From positions 1 to 59,210 of the forward strand of contig JEMY01000028.1 in NCBI GenBank assembly GCA_000585075.1: a stretch of 59,210 bases of DNA. The letters are read 5' to 3'. Shown piece after piece: positions 17,973 through 27,546 of the stretch. The notes under the pieces were generated by a model, which saw only the letters and a program-made list of their open reading frames with translations, ran no database searches and was not told where the DNA came from. Within the stretch, counting starts at the first letter, position 1; every line of letters starts with the position of its first letter. The position numbers and the translations under genes were made by a program. The stretch comes from Candidatus Accumulibacter regalis (GTDB lineage: Bacteria > Pseudomonadota > Gammaproteobacteria > Burkholderiales > Rhodocyclaceae).

Positions 17973-20900
17973 ATGGCCACCAAAAAAGAACTACTTCAAC
18001 AAGCCGTCGCCAAAGCCGTCGGAGCGGGAAAGCCTGTCGCATTGGAAACGGTCGATTTCAACGACCCCAACCGCGCCAAAACCTGCCTGGAGGTGGACTT
18101 CCCGATCCTGCCCGTCAATCAGGTGGCGATCATCGAAGGCAACGCGGGCAAGCCGATTTACCAGATGTCGAAGTGGTGGGCGCGGCGGCGCTCCAGCGTA
18201 TTTCGCTCGATGCTGATCGCGGCGGCGACCAAGGCCCCGGAAGACAAATCGCACGCGGCCAAACTGGTGTGGGATAACTACTACGCCAACCACCAGAAGA
18301 AAGGCGCCTTCAAGCATTTGAAGGTAGCCGACATCTTCATGGGCGGCGGCACCACGCTGGTGGAAGGCTCACGCCTAGGAATGCAGATGGTCGGCAACGA
18401 CCTGAACCCAGTCGCGTGGTTCGTGGTCAAGCAGGAGCTTGCCAATGTCGATCTTGAGGAAGTGAAGCGCCTGCTCGCCGATATCGAGGCCGAGGTCAGG
18501 CCACAGATCATGCCGTACTACTACTGCGACGGCCCGAATGGAGAGAAAGGCAAATGGACGCACTTGCCGAGTAAGCGGGTGATGCCTGCCGACTTCGATC
18601 CCCTATCGCTTACTCCGGAGCAACGCCCAGAATACAGGTATGAGGGCCCCGAGATCATTTATACATTTTGGGCAAAACACGGCCCTTGCCAGGTGACGGG
18701 CTGCGGCCACCGAACACCGATCATGAACAGTCCAGTGATTGCGCTGAAGTCGCTTAGCGTGAAGCATTGGGAACACACTTGTGGGAAGTGTGGGGGCGAA
18801 TTCCATGTCGAGGAAGGCGCCGCACGGATGGCGTCAGACGTACCGCTGTACGTCTCCCCAACGGAACATCCGTACTCAGTACTCGACCGAAAGAAAGGCG
18901 TCGTGTGCCCCCACTGCAAACACGCCGCGATGATCAATCTCGGCAAGGGTAAGAACAAGAAGGTTGAACTCAAGCTCCTCATGCATCCGCAGTGGCTCGC
19001 AGGAAGCGCAAAGCTGGATGCAAATGGGCAGCCATTTGGTGGGTCCGCGCAAGACAATGCTGAATCGACGGCTCGATGGAACCGGGAGCGCGCTTCCAAG
19101 GTTCGATTACTTGAGGTCCGTGGTGAACTGCCTGCCGAGGTGACCTGCCCAGAAACCAAGGTCACTTTTAGGTCGGACGGCGGAACCGTCCCTAAGGCTG
19201 CGAACTTTGCCTGCGCTGCATGCGGTACGGTCCAACCCATTGTGACGGCGATTGAGGCAACAAAAAAGACTGCACAGGCCAGCGTTTACGCGGTTCAAGG
19301 ATATTCGCCAAATCTCGCGACCACGAGCAACCCTTATAACGGACGCTTCTTTTTGCCTGTCACGGATAGCAGCGCATTAAATGCGGCAGAAGCCGAATGG
19401 GAGCGACGGAAGGACGCTGACCTCGCGGAATACTGGCCTAGGAGCGATATACCTTACGGTCATATGACGCATCAGCGACAACCGCTTCCGCAGCACGGAT
19501 ATCTCAAGTGGTCAGAGATGTTCAACGCACGCCAGATGCTGGTGCACTCACAGTTGTTAAAGGCAATCAGCACGGTCGGCACCTATGACTGGGCCACGAG
19601 AGAGTACGTTCTCGGCGCATTTCAGAATCACCTTCGTAACCAGAACATGTTCTCGTTCTGGCACATCAAGTTGGACAAGCTCGCACCAGCGCTGTCCAAC
19701 AACAACTTTCATCCGAAGAGCAATGTTGTTGAGGTCGGCGTATTTCCACCGATGGGGTATGGCCCTTGGGCGTCGACAGTCGAGGTATTGCGCAAGGGCG
19801 GTGAGTGGAGCGTAGACCCTTGGGAAGCCGTGAGCGCTGAAAGTCTCAAGAGGATCAATCCTGGTCTGGGAGGGCAGATCACCGGCAAGAGCGAAAAGGT
19901 CAGGACGGGCGATCCTGTAACTGGCGCTCAAGTTCTATGCGCATCGTCCACCGACCTTGACAAGCTCGCGGACGGAAGCGTTGATCTAGTGATCACCGAT
20001 CCTCCGTTCGGTGATTTGCTTCATTACTCCGAACTTGCCGACTTCTTTTATGTTTGGATGAGGCTTGCGCTGAAGTCGAAGTATCCAGAGCACTTCTCGG
20101 CCGAGTACACGCCCAAGTCTCTTGAGGCAGTGGCCAACCGCGCTCGCGAGCCGGAAGATCCAGATGGTTTCTACCAGCGCCTGCTCACGCAGTGCTGGCG
20201 CGAGGTACATCGCCTCTTGAAGCCCAGCGGCATCCTGGCTTTCACCTTCCACCACAGCGAGGACGAGCCCTGGGTGGCGGTACTGGAGTCGTTGTTCGAC
20301 GCGGGCTACTACCTCGAAGCGACCTACCCGATCCGCTCTGATGAAACCAAGGGTGAAGGCGAATTCGGCTCCAAGACCATCGAGTACGACATCATCCACG
20401 TCTGCCGCAAGCGCACGGAAGAACCCAAGCCAGTGAGCTGGGGCCGGATGCGCCGCGAAGTGATGGCCGATGTGCGCCAACTACAAGCGATGCTGGAAAA
20501 CCACGCCAAAGAGGGTCTGCCCGCCGCCGACATCCAGGTCATCCGGCGCGGCAAGGCGCTGGAATATTTCTCGCGCCACTACGGCAAGGTCTATGTGGAC
20601 GAAGGCCGCACCATCTCCGTCCGCGACGCGCTGGTCGGTATCAACCAGCTCATCGACGAAGACGCCGACAAGGGAAAGGAACCGCCGCCGGTCAACGCCG
20701 AACCGATGTCACGCCAGTTTCTGCGCACCTTCGGGGCTGCGACTGAAATGAAGCGCGACCAGTTGCAAAAGTTTCTGCGCGGCACCATCACCACGCCGGA
20801 TGACTTTGTACAGCGTGGCTGGTGCAGCGAAGAGAAGAAGGTATTTACACGCACCAATCCGCTCGATTTCGCCCGCGATTGGTCGGGTAAGCACAGGCGC

Positions 20901-21176
20901 AAGCTCACCTCTGATCTCGATCAGGCAATGGTGCTGATCGGTGCGTGCGTGGATGGCAGCGGCATCAATGCCTCGGACACGCTGACGAACGACAACTTCA
21001 AGCCGCACATCGCGCTCAAGCCGCTGCTGGAATGGCTGCAAAAGAACGGCTCGGATCAGACCACCCGCAACGCGGCGTCGCGCGCGGTGGCGATCTTCTC
21101 CACCTGGCAAGCCAGCCAGGCGCCCAAGCCGCAGCAGGTTTCGCTGTTCGATGACGATGGGGAGTACACGCAATGA
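17973..21176 (+). CDS. DUF1156 adenine-specific DNA methylase with zinc ribbon
   Basis: A 1067-residue methylase. Motif I (SAM binding) is DIFMGGGTTLVEGSRLGMQMVGNDLNP near residue 115, and the catalytic motif IV is DLVITDPPFGDLLHYSEL near residue 680. Between them lie cysteine pairs of a zinc-ribbon insert (CQVTGCGH, CGKCGG, CPHCKH, CAAC). The N-terminus (QMSKWWARRRSSVFRSM) is the DUF1156 pattern. Proteins of this class are called PglXI in BREX type 3 and are the methylase of Hma systems. The central part, about 18.6-20.1 kb, seems to use more AT-rich codons than the two ends. It overlaps the next gene by four bases (ATGA). Confidence 0.82.
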   Translation: MATKKELLQQAVAKAVGAGKPVALETVDFNDPNRAKTCLEVDFPILPVNQVAIIEGNAGKPIYQMSKWWARRRSSVFRSMLIAAATKAPEDKSHAAKLVWDNYYANHQKKGAFKHLKVADIFMGGGTTLVEGSRLGMQMVGNDLNPVAWFVVKQELANVDLEEVKRLLADIEAEVRPQIMPYYYCDGPNGEKGKWTHLPSKRVMPADFDPLSLTPEQRPEYRYEGPEIIYTFWAKHGPCQVTGCGHRTPIMNSPVIALKSLSVKHWEHTCGKCGGEFHVEEGAARMASDVPLYVSPTEHPYSVLDRKKGVVCPHCKHAAMINLGKGKNKKVELKLLMHPQWLAGSAKLDANGQPFGGSAQDNAESTARWNRERASKVRLLEVRGELPAEVTCPETKVTFRSDGGTVPKAANFACAACGTVQPIVTAIEATKKTAQASVYAVQGYSPNLATTSNPYNGRFFLPVTDSSALNAAEAEWERRKDADLAEYWPRSDIPYGHMTHQRQPLPQHGYLKWSEMFNARQMLVHSQLLKAISTVGTYDWATREYVLGAFQNHLRNQNMFSFWHIKLDKLAPALSNNNFHPKSNVVEVGVFPPMGYGPWASTVEVLRKGGEWSVDPWEAVSAESLKRINPGLGGQITGKSEKVRTGDPVTGAQVLCASSTDLDKLADGSVDLVITDPPFGDLLHYSELADFFYVWMRLALKSKYPEHFSAEYTPKSLEAVANRAREPEDPDGFYQRLLTQCWREVHRLLKPSGILAFTFHHSEDEPWVAVLESLFDAGYYLEATYPIRSDETKGEGEFGSKTIEYDIIHVCRKRTEEPKPVSWGRMRREVMADVRQLQAMLENHAKEGLPAADIQVIRRGKALEYFSRHYGKVYVDEGRTISVRDALVGINQLIDEDADKGKEPPPVNAEPMSRQFLRTFGAATEMKRDQLQKFLRGTITTPDDFVQRGWCSEEKKVFTRTNPLDFARDWSGKHRRKLTSDLDQAMVLIGACVDGSGINASDTLTNDNFKPHIALKPLLEWLQKNGSDQTTRNAASRAVAIFSTWQASQAPKPQQVSLFDDDGEYTQ

Positions 21177-21685
21177 GGCAGGTGCTCGATACGGTATGGC
21201 AACGGCGCGGCACCAGCTGGCTGTGGGATGAGGAGGCACGCAACACAGTGTGCGCGGCGGGCGAGGTTTGGAGCCTGCGGCAGTTTTTGCAGGCGGCTGC
21301 CCCCGGTGCGCAGGGCTGGCCGGATGACCTGCCCAGCAACGGCGGGCAGACGTTGGTGGTGGCTGGGCTGGAAGGCAGTCTGGACCTGCTGGCACCCGAT
21401 CAAGGCGAAATCTGGCTGGGCGACACGATCAAACGCGCCATCCTGTCATTTCAGGATGAATACGCAGGCGAAGCCGCCTTGATTTTCTGGCTGCCGCAGG
21501 GCCAAGGCCGTTTGCGCGTGCAGGCTTCCACCGACGCAGTGAACTGGCTGTGCGAAGCGCCGCATCGGGGCCAGCAGCTCGACTTTGGCCGCCTTCTGTG
21601 GGGTGAGGCCAACGAGTACCCGCAGGAAATTTTGCTGCGCGAGGGCGCGAAAGCGGCTGGCCTGTTTCACCTGCGGATTACTTGA
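21173..21685 (+). CDS. Unknown small protein between methylase and helicase
   Basis: The product has 170 residues and begins MRQVLDTVWQRRGTSWLWDE. I see no P-loop, HTH, cysteine cluster or membrane segment. The sequence is rich in Trp, Gly and Leu and looks like a compact alpha/beta or beta-rich domain (GQTLVVAGLEGSLDLLAPDQ). Its start overlaps the methylase stop and it ends nine bases before the helicase, so it is almost surely part of the same complex or regulon. It could be a specificity or bridging subunit such as a BrxA- or BrxF-like accessory, but nothing in the sequence proves that. Confidence 0.7.
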   Translation: MRQVLDTVWQRRGTSWLWDEEARNTVCAAGEVWSLRQFLQAAAPGAQGWPDDLPSNGGQTLVVAGLEGSLDLLAPDQGEIWLGDTIKRAILSFQDEYAGEAALIFWLPQGQGRLRVQASTDAVNWLCEAPHRGQQLDFGRLLWGEANEYPQEILLREGAKAAGLFHLRIT

Positions 21686-21694
21686 GGCCAGCGC

Positions 21695-24481
21695 GTGCAA
21701 GCAGACGATTATGAGGGTTTGTTCCAGCTCGGCGAGCGCATCACCCACACTGAATTCGGCTCAGGCGTGGTGCTCGAACCAGCGCACGATGGCTATCTGC
21801 GCGCGTTCTTCGGCGTGGGCGAGCGCCGCGTGCCGGTCAGTTCGGTACGCCGCGAGCGCACCCGTACCGAGCGCATTCTGCAATCGGTGGCAGGCGGTTC
21901 AGACCGGGCACGAAAGGCATGGCTGTCTTACGAGGCGCACGCACTGCCGGTGATGGAAAGCGCCTCGGCACTGACCTCGGCGCGCATTGATCTGCTGCCG
22001 CATCAAGTGGTGCTGACGCACCGCATTGCGACTGCTTCACCACGGCGTTACCTGATCGCCGACGAGGTGGGCTTGGGAAAAACCATCGAAGCCGCGCTGA
22101 TTCTGCGTGAACTGGCTAGCCGGGGCGAGTTGACGCGGGCGCTGATGGTGGTGCCCGCAGGCTTGGTGAACAATTGGCACCGCGAGCTGAACGAGGTGTT
22201 CAATCTCGACTTCGAGGTGTTTGGCTCCGAGGGCGACATCACCGACCGCAAGACCAATGCCTTCGCCAAACACGATCGGCTGATCGCAAGCATCGATACA
22301 TTGAAGCGCCCGGCGCGCATCAAGCGTCTGCTGGACGCGCCTCGGTGGGATCTGGTGGTGTTCGACGAGGCGCATCACCTGACCGCCCACCGCACGGGCG
22401 GCAAGGTGCGCAAGACGGAAAACTACAAGCTGGCCGAGGCATTGAAGGATCACGCGCGTGATCTCTTGCTCCTGTCTGCCACGCCGCACCAAGGCAATCA
22501 CTTCCAGTTCTGGATGCTCGCGCAGCTCTTGAACCCCACGCTGTTTGGCAGTCCTGAGGACATGCTGGAAAACCGCCATCGCCTGAACACGGTGATGTTC
22601 CGCCGCACCAAGGCCGATGCCTGCCAACCCGATGGCTCACCGCTGTTTGCACGGCGCTGGGTGCATACCGAATCCTTCCTGATGAATCAGGAGGAGCGGC
22701 TGTTTTACGAGAAGCTGCGCGAATACCTGGAAGACGGTTTCGATCTGGCCCGCCGCCAGGGCAACCAGGGGCGCGCACTGGGCTTCTTGATGGCGACCTT
22801 CCAGAAGATCGCGGCATCGAGCTTTGCCGCCGTGCGCCGCACGCTCAAGCGCCGCTTGTTGATGCTGACGCTGCACGAGGCGCTGCTACGTGACAAGGAT
22901 CTAGACATCGAAGGCCGCGAGCGGCTGATGGAAGAAGCCCGCGAACTGATTCACGCAGAATTTGGGCTGGCGAAGGACAGCATCGGCCGCAGCGAGGTGG
23001 ATCGTGTGCTGGCTGATCTCAAATACCGGCTGGTGAAAAAGCTGGATGAAGAGGCGCTGGAAATGGCCTCCGACCCCTATGGCAGCGAGTATTCGGCTAC
23101 GCACGCCGAGGAGGCAGCTTCTGCCGTGGTCGATTTGCATCTGCCCGAGGAGCGCCTGCGCATTGGCGACTTGCTGCGCATCTTCCCGCAGCAGCGCGAG
23201 ACCAAGGCGCAAAAGCTGCTCGATGGCTTGGGGCATCTGTGGCGACAGAACGCCAATGAGAAGATCGTGATCTTCGCCACCTACCTCGGCACGGTTGATC
23301 TGATTGCCCGCGAGATTGAACAGGCCTATCCCGGCCAGGGCGTGGTGGTGCTGCGTGGCGGCGACCACGGTGCCAAGCTGGCGGCAGAGCGGAAGTTCCG
23401 CCTGAAAGACGGGCCGCGTGTGCTGGTGTGCACAGCGGCTGGCCGCGAAGGCTTGAATCTGCAATTCGCGCGCATCCTGTTCAATTTCGACCTGCCGTGG
23501 AACCCGATGGACATGGAGCAGCGCATCGGGCGCATCCATCGCTACGGCCAGCGCGACACGGCACAGGTTTACAACCTGGTGCTGTCGGACACCATCGAAG
23601 GTCGCATCTTCCTCCTGCTGGACGAGAAGTTGACTGAAATTGCACGCACGGTCGGCAAGGTCGATGATCAGGGCAACGTGGCCGAAGACATGAGGGTGCA
23701 GATTCTGGGGCAGCTTTCCGAGCGGTTGAACTATGACCGCCTGTACCAGGAGGCGCTGTCCGATCCCGAACTGAAACGCACCCAGGTGGAGCTGGAAGCG
23801 GCGCTGTCCAATTCCCGTGAGGCACGGCAGGTGGTGTTCGACCTGTTTCAAGACCTCGACGGTTTCAGTCTCGATGATTACCAGCCTTTCTCGGATGTGT
23901 CATCCAGCCTGGATCGGCTGGTGCGCTTCCTGTCAGCGGCGGTGGCATATCGCCAGCAGAAACTGCTGAAGGTGGATGAGGAAACCTACGACCTTGTAGC
24001 AGTGGATGGCACGCGCCGTGCGCGTTTCACACTGAGCCGCGACACCGCCACCAGTCGGGATGATCTGGAACTGATGGGGTTGGATCACCCCTTGGTACAG
24101 GAAGAGCTGGGCCGCTGGCGCAGCGTGACGCCCGAAGACATCGGCATTGCGGTGGCCGGGGATGTTGACGAGCCGGTGCTGCTGTCCTTGTGGATGGTGG
24201 AGGCATCTGCGGGCAACGGTGAGCGCCGTGTGGTGGTGCAGCCCATCGCAGTCAAGCAGGACGGAACACGGGTGCCGGCGATTGAGCGGCAGTGCGAACG
24301 GTATCTGCAAGCGCCTACGATTTCGCCGAGCTTTACGCCGGAGCAGCGGCTGGCGCTGTTTGCCCACACCGTGGAGCCGACCCTGCAACGCGAGCTGAAG
24401 CACAAGGGCGCGGCAAATGGGGGCGGTAGCTATTCGGCCGAGCTGATTGGATACGTTGAGATACTGAAGACGCCCGCTTGA
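21695..24481 (+). CDS. SNF2-family helicase of the defence operon
   Basis: A 928-residue superfamily 2 translocase. Motif I is LIADEVGLGKTIEAALI near residue 125, motif II is VVFDEAHHLTAH, motif III is LLLLSATPHQGNHFQ, motif V/VI are LVCTAAGREGLNLQ and QRIGRIHRYGQRDTAQVY. The last 250 residues are a helical and beta tail of unknown fold. Such helicases (BrxHII-like) go with DUF1156 methylases in BREX type 3 and Hma systems. The GTG start at 21695 is preceded by a GAGG ribosome site. It is the last gene of the operon, converging on the relaxase gene 40 bases away. Confidence 0.9.
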   Translation: MQADDYEGLFQLGERITHTEFGSGVVLEPAHDGYLRAFFGVGERRVPVSSVRRERTRTERILQSVAGGSDRARKAWLSYEAHALPVMESASALTSARIDLLPHQVVLTHRIATASPRRYLIADEVGLGKTIEAALILRELASRGELTRALMVVPAGLVNNWHRELNEVFNLDFEVFGSEGDITDRKTNAFAKHDRLIASIDTLKRPARIKRLLDAPRWDLVVFDEAHHLTAHRTGGKVRKTENYKLAEALKDHARDLLLLSATPHQGNHFQFWMLAQLLNPTLFGSPEDMLENRHRLNTVMFRRTKADACQPDGSPLFARRWVHTESFLMNQEERLFYEKLREYLEDGFDLARRQGNQGRALGFLMATFQKIAASSFAAVRRTLKRRLLMLTLHEALLRDKDLDIEGRERLMEEARELIHAEFGLAKDSIGRSEVDRVLADLKYRLVKKLDEEALEMASDPYGSEYSATHAEEAASAVVDLHLPEERLRIGDLLRIFPQQRETKAQKLLDGLGHLWRQNANEKIVIFATYLGTVDLIAREIEQAYPGQGVVVLRGGDHGAKLAAERKFRLKDGPRVLVCTAAGREGLNLQFARILFNFDLPWNPMDMEQRIGRIHRYGQRDTAQVYNLVLSDTIEGRIFLLLDEKLTEIARTVGKVDDQGNVAEDMRVQILGQLSERLNYDRLYQEALSDPELKRTQVELEAALSNSREARQVVFDLFQDLDGFSLDDYQPFSDVSSSLDRLVRFLSAAVAYRQQKLLKVDEETYDLVAVDGTRRARFTLSRDTATSRDDLELMGLDHPLVQEELGRWRSVTPEDIGIAVAGDVDEPVLLSLWMVEASAGNGERRVVVQPIAVKQDGTRVPAIERQCERYLQAPTISPSFTPEQRLALFAHTVEPTLQRELKHKGAANGGGSYSAELIGYVEILKTPA

Positions 24482-24521
24482 AGCAGAAGGGCCACGCTGA
24501 ATCCCGGGGCGAGAGAATTCT

Positions 24522-26501
24522 TCAAATAGCGAGGTTGCGCTGCTTTCCAATCTCCCATGACACGCCGACGCCGCGCACCGTCGCGGCGAGCTGCTGGCCC
24601 AGCCGTTGTTCAATCACAGGCCGCCAAGGCACGAGGCTGAACCCCATACCGTCATCGAGCATGGCGTAGCGTCCGCTGGCGAGCATGACAGAGCGCCGGT
24701 AGAAGCCAGCCACGCGCTGCCCATCGGCCACCGGGCGATGCTCCAGGCCGGTTTCGGCAGCAATGTCCTTGGCAGCCTTCGTCAGTTCCCGGTTACGCAG
24801 CGTGCCCAAGAGGTTCCGGGCGAGGATCACGCGCTGCCCACGCCGCTCGGCCAGCCCCTGTTCGGTCAGGAAGTCGGCGCGCTGCTGCATCGCCTGCTTG
24901 GCCTCGCCACCAAAGCCCAGGTCGCCCAGGCCCGAGCCGCCGCCTATCAACTGCTGGTCGAGCCAAGTGGCGCCGATGACGCGGGCCTGCCGCTCGATGG
25001 GTAGGTGCGATTTCAGTTCAACCGCCACGCCGCCCAGGCGCTGCGCATCGTACTGGCGGCCACGCTCGGGTAGGTCGTCCGGCACCTTCCATAGCCCCTC
25101 GGCCACGCGCTCCACGATGCCGGCGCGGCGCAAGGCTTCTAGGCGCCGGACGTGGGCTGCCACGACCTCCTGCGGGTCGCGGCCGGGCATGGCCTGGCCC
25201 TGCGCGATGGCGAGGTGATGGTCGGTGCGATACAGGCCATCGCTCGCCAGCGCGGCGATGTTCTTGTCGGCCGCGCGCACATCGGCCGATCCCTTCACCT
25301 CCACCACGGCGCCGGTCGGGTAGTTCGCCAGCTCGTCGCGCGCGTTGAGCGTGACGTAGTGAGCCTTGCCGTCCACCCCGTCGATGACCAGATAGCCCCG
25401 GTCGCGTAGCTCGTCGGCCAGCCCCTTTGCGGCCACGCGGCCGAGGATGGATCGGCCATCGTCGCTCGGCTCGAACACCACCAGCTCGCGCGGCTCGCCG
25501 CGCATGGCCCGTTGCATCGTGCGGATGATGTCGCCGCGCTCGCCCAGTGCGCGCAAGGTCTTCTCCGCATCCGCATGGACGGCCCAGGTGCCCGGCTGCA
25601 TCTCGTCGGCCAGGCCCAGGCGCTGCAAGCGTTGCAGGCGGCCGATCAGTAGCAGACGCTGGCGTTGCAATCTCGGCTCGTTGAGGCGTTCGACATGCAC
25701 CAAGCCATCGTCGCCCAACTCGCGTTTGAGCGTGCGATCCAGGTTCGTCCATCGCTCTTGCTCCACCTCGCGTTGCAAGGTCTGCTGGATCTCCAGCTCG
25801 GTGCGCGGCCCCAGCCATTCGGTCGCCAGTTCGGCGGCGCGATGGCGGAAACCATCGGCGATGTAGCCGCCCGCGATGATGAGGTCTTTGCCGGTGTCGT
25901 CGCGTCCGCGCACGACGATGTGCGTGTGCGGGTTGTCGGTGTTCCAGTGGTTGACGGCCACCCAATCGAGGCCCGTGCCCAGATCGGCCTCCATGCGGCC
26001 CATGAGGTGCCGCGTGTAGGTGCGCAGGTCTTCCAACTCGGCGCCGTCCTCCGGCGAGAGGATGAAGCGGAAATGGTGCCGGTCGTCGGCGCAGCGTTCA
26101 TTGAAGGTGTCGAGGTCGGCGGCATCGGTCTGCGGCCCGTAGGCCCGGCCCGGCTCGCCATCGCGGCCCACGCCATCGCGCTCGATGTAGCGCAGGTGCT
26201 TGGCAAGCGACTGCGGGCTGGCCTGGCGCTGGTTGACCAGCAGCGTCTTGATGGTCACGCGCCGCGACATTGGCGTCAGCTTCGCCCCGGCGAAGCGCGC
26301 CGCCGTGTGGCCGCGGCCCAGGCGCGAGCCGGGCCGATGCCCGGTTCCTGCGCCCTTGCCAGCTCCCCCAGGACGGCGCACCGAGGACTTGCCGCTACTG
26401 GCCTTGCCCGCCTGTTTGAGCACCTTGGAAACGAAGCCCTGACCCCGGTTCTTCGGGGCGCTGGGACGGATGCGGAAGTCATCGTCGCGGCGGTCGCTCA
26501 T
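24522..26501 (-). CDS. rlxS: Relaxase/mobilisation nuclease RlxS (VirD2-like, DUF3363)
   Basis: A 659-residue relaxase that nicks oriT and leads the strand into the recipient. After a basic 75-residue start come the pieces HFRFILSPEDGAELEDL, TRHLMGRMEADLG and the metal-binding NTDNPHTHIVVRGRD (residues about 190-205), the HxH signature of MOBP-type relaxases. The long C-terminal region is typical of the DUF3363 relaxases of Tn4371 ICEs. It is the usual neighbour of the traF-DUF2840-parA-repA block, and its upstream gap holds strong hairpins. Length and motifs look intact. Confidence 0.93.
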   Translation of the reverse strand: MSDRRDDDFRIRPSAPKNRGQGFVSKVLKQAGKASSGKSSVRRPGGAGKGAGTGHRPGSRLGRGHTAARFAGAKLTPMSRRVTIKTLLVNQRQASPQSLAKHLRYIERDGVGRDGEPGRAYGPQTDAADLDTFNERCADDRHHFRFILSPEDGAELEDLRTYTRHLMGRMEADLGTGLDWVAVNHWNTDNPHTHIVVRGRDDTGKDLIIAGGYIADGFRHRAAELATEWLGPRTELEIQQTLQREVEQERWTNLDRTLKRELGDDGLVHVERLNEPRLQRQRLLLIGRLQRLQRLGLADEMQPGTWAVHADAEKTLRALGERGDIIRTMQRAMRGEPRELVVFEPSDDGRSILGRVAAKGLADELRDRGYLVIDGVDGKAHYVTLNARDELANYPTGAVVEVKGSADVRAADKNIAALASDGLYRTDHHLAIAQGQAMPGRDPQEVVAAHVRRLEALRRAGIVERVAEGLWKVPDDLPERGRQYDAQRLGGVAVELKSHLPIERQARVIGATWLDQQLIGGGSGLGDLGFGGEAKQAMQQRADFLTEQGLAERRGQRVILARNLLGTLRNRELTKAAKDIAAETGLEHRPVADGQRVAGFYRRSVMLASGRYAMLDDGMGFSLVPWRPVIEQRLGQQLAATVRGVGVSWEIGKQRNLAI

Positions 26502-26519
26502 GGTTGTCTCCCCGGAAAG

Positions 26520-26620
26520 CTACGGCGTGTCCGGTCGTGCGAAGCACGCGGACATGCCAACATCGTTGCGGGCATCGCGTCGCAAGCGGCACGGCGGCGA
26601 AGCCGTTGCGTGCCGCGCCA
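26520..26620. other. Candidate oriT region upstream of rlxS
   Basis: Two hairpins lie just upstream of the relaxase gene. One at 26529-26553 pairs GTCCG and CGTGC with GCACG and CGGAC around a GAA loop, with a two-base bulge. The other at 26586-26616 has outer arms GCGGCACG and CGTGCCGC with a smaller nested pair inside. Relaxase targets usually lie beside the relaxase gene and contain such inverted repeats. The rest of the gap to traF (26621-26949) holds no gene I can support. Confidence 0.5.
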
Positions 26621-26949
26621 CCCCCATGTGCAGACTGGCTTTGCGGGCCGATAGGTGCCGCACCCTTTTGTCTTGCCTTCCGCCTTTGCCCCTCGCTGGC
26701 GCTCCGGGCGTCGGCGGCCCGGCGGCGCTGTGCTGCTTGCAGCCAGCGCGCCGGCGAACGCGCCAATGGCCGCAGGCCGGGCGCGTTCGAGGCAAGACGC
26801 CTGCACGTTGGACGGCTGCGCCGGAGACAGCACGAAGTGCGGTGCGAATGCACCCGCACTGCACGCGCGACGACATGGCGACGGCCAGCAGAACGACACG
26901 CCCGATGGCACGACAAGATGCACGGCAACGTGCAGCGAGTCGGCAGCCA

Positions 26950-27546
26950 TCATGGGCGTGACTCCAGCCAGACCGGATGCGCAATGCCGATCACGGCGGA
27001 TGCACTGACCGGCCCGAAATACCGGCTGTCGAACGACGCCGGATTGGTCACACTGAGCAGGAACAGTTCGCCCAAGTCAAGGTGACGGCATTGCTGCCAA
27101 GATGGCAGCGGGCGGCTCCAGCGGTCAGCGGGCAGCACGGCGGCCGAAGGCACGCCGTCGATGCGGACGATGCGGCCAGTGATGCACACCTCCTGCGGCG
27201 CAACGGCGCCCACGCGCTTGAGCAGGGGCACGCGCGCCGGCAGGTAGCCGCGCTGCGCGGCCAGCGCGGCGGCATCTGGCGGCAGCGTGGTCAGGACGAT
27301 GCTGCCCACGGACAAAGGACGTGGCAGCGAACCGGTGCCGTGGCCCAGCGGATCGACGCGATACCAGCCGACCGCCACGCTGTCGGACGGGTTGTAGATC
27401 AGGCGCGGCAGCGGATGCACGAAGGACGCCCAGGCCAGCGCAGCGAGGCCGCAGGCGGACAGGCCCGCCAGCACGATGCGAGCGCGCAAACGTGCGCGGG
27501 GCGAGCGAGGACGCGGCGCGGTGCCGGCAGTCGAAACGGCGTTCAT
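26950..27546 (-). CDS. traF: TraF, S26-family transfer peptidase
   Basis: The 198-residue product starts MNAVSTAGTAPRPRSPRARL, followed by a membrane anchor (IVLAGLSACGLAALAWASFV). The catalytic Ser is probably in YNPSDSVAVGWYRVDP, and the Lys in VPLLKRVGAVAPQEVCI. Conserved GELFLLSVTNPASFDSRYFG near the end is typical of TraF. In RP4, TraF processes and cyclises the TrbC pilin, which is also encoded here. I set the start at 27546, giving a four-base overlap with the upstream DUF2840 gene. Confidence 0.92.
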   Translation of the reverse strand: MNAVSTAGTAPRPRSPRARLRARIVLAGLSACGLAALAWASFVHPLPRLIYNPSDSVAVGWYRVDPLGHGTGSLPRPLSVGSIVLTTLPPDAAALAAQRGYLPARVPLLKRVGAVAPQEVCITGRIVRIDGVPSAAVLPADRWSRPLPSWQQCRHLDLGELFLLSVTNPASFDSRYFGPVSASAVIGIAHPVWLESRP

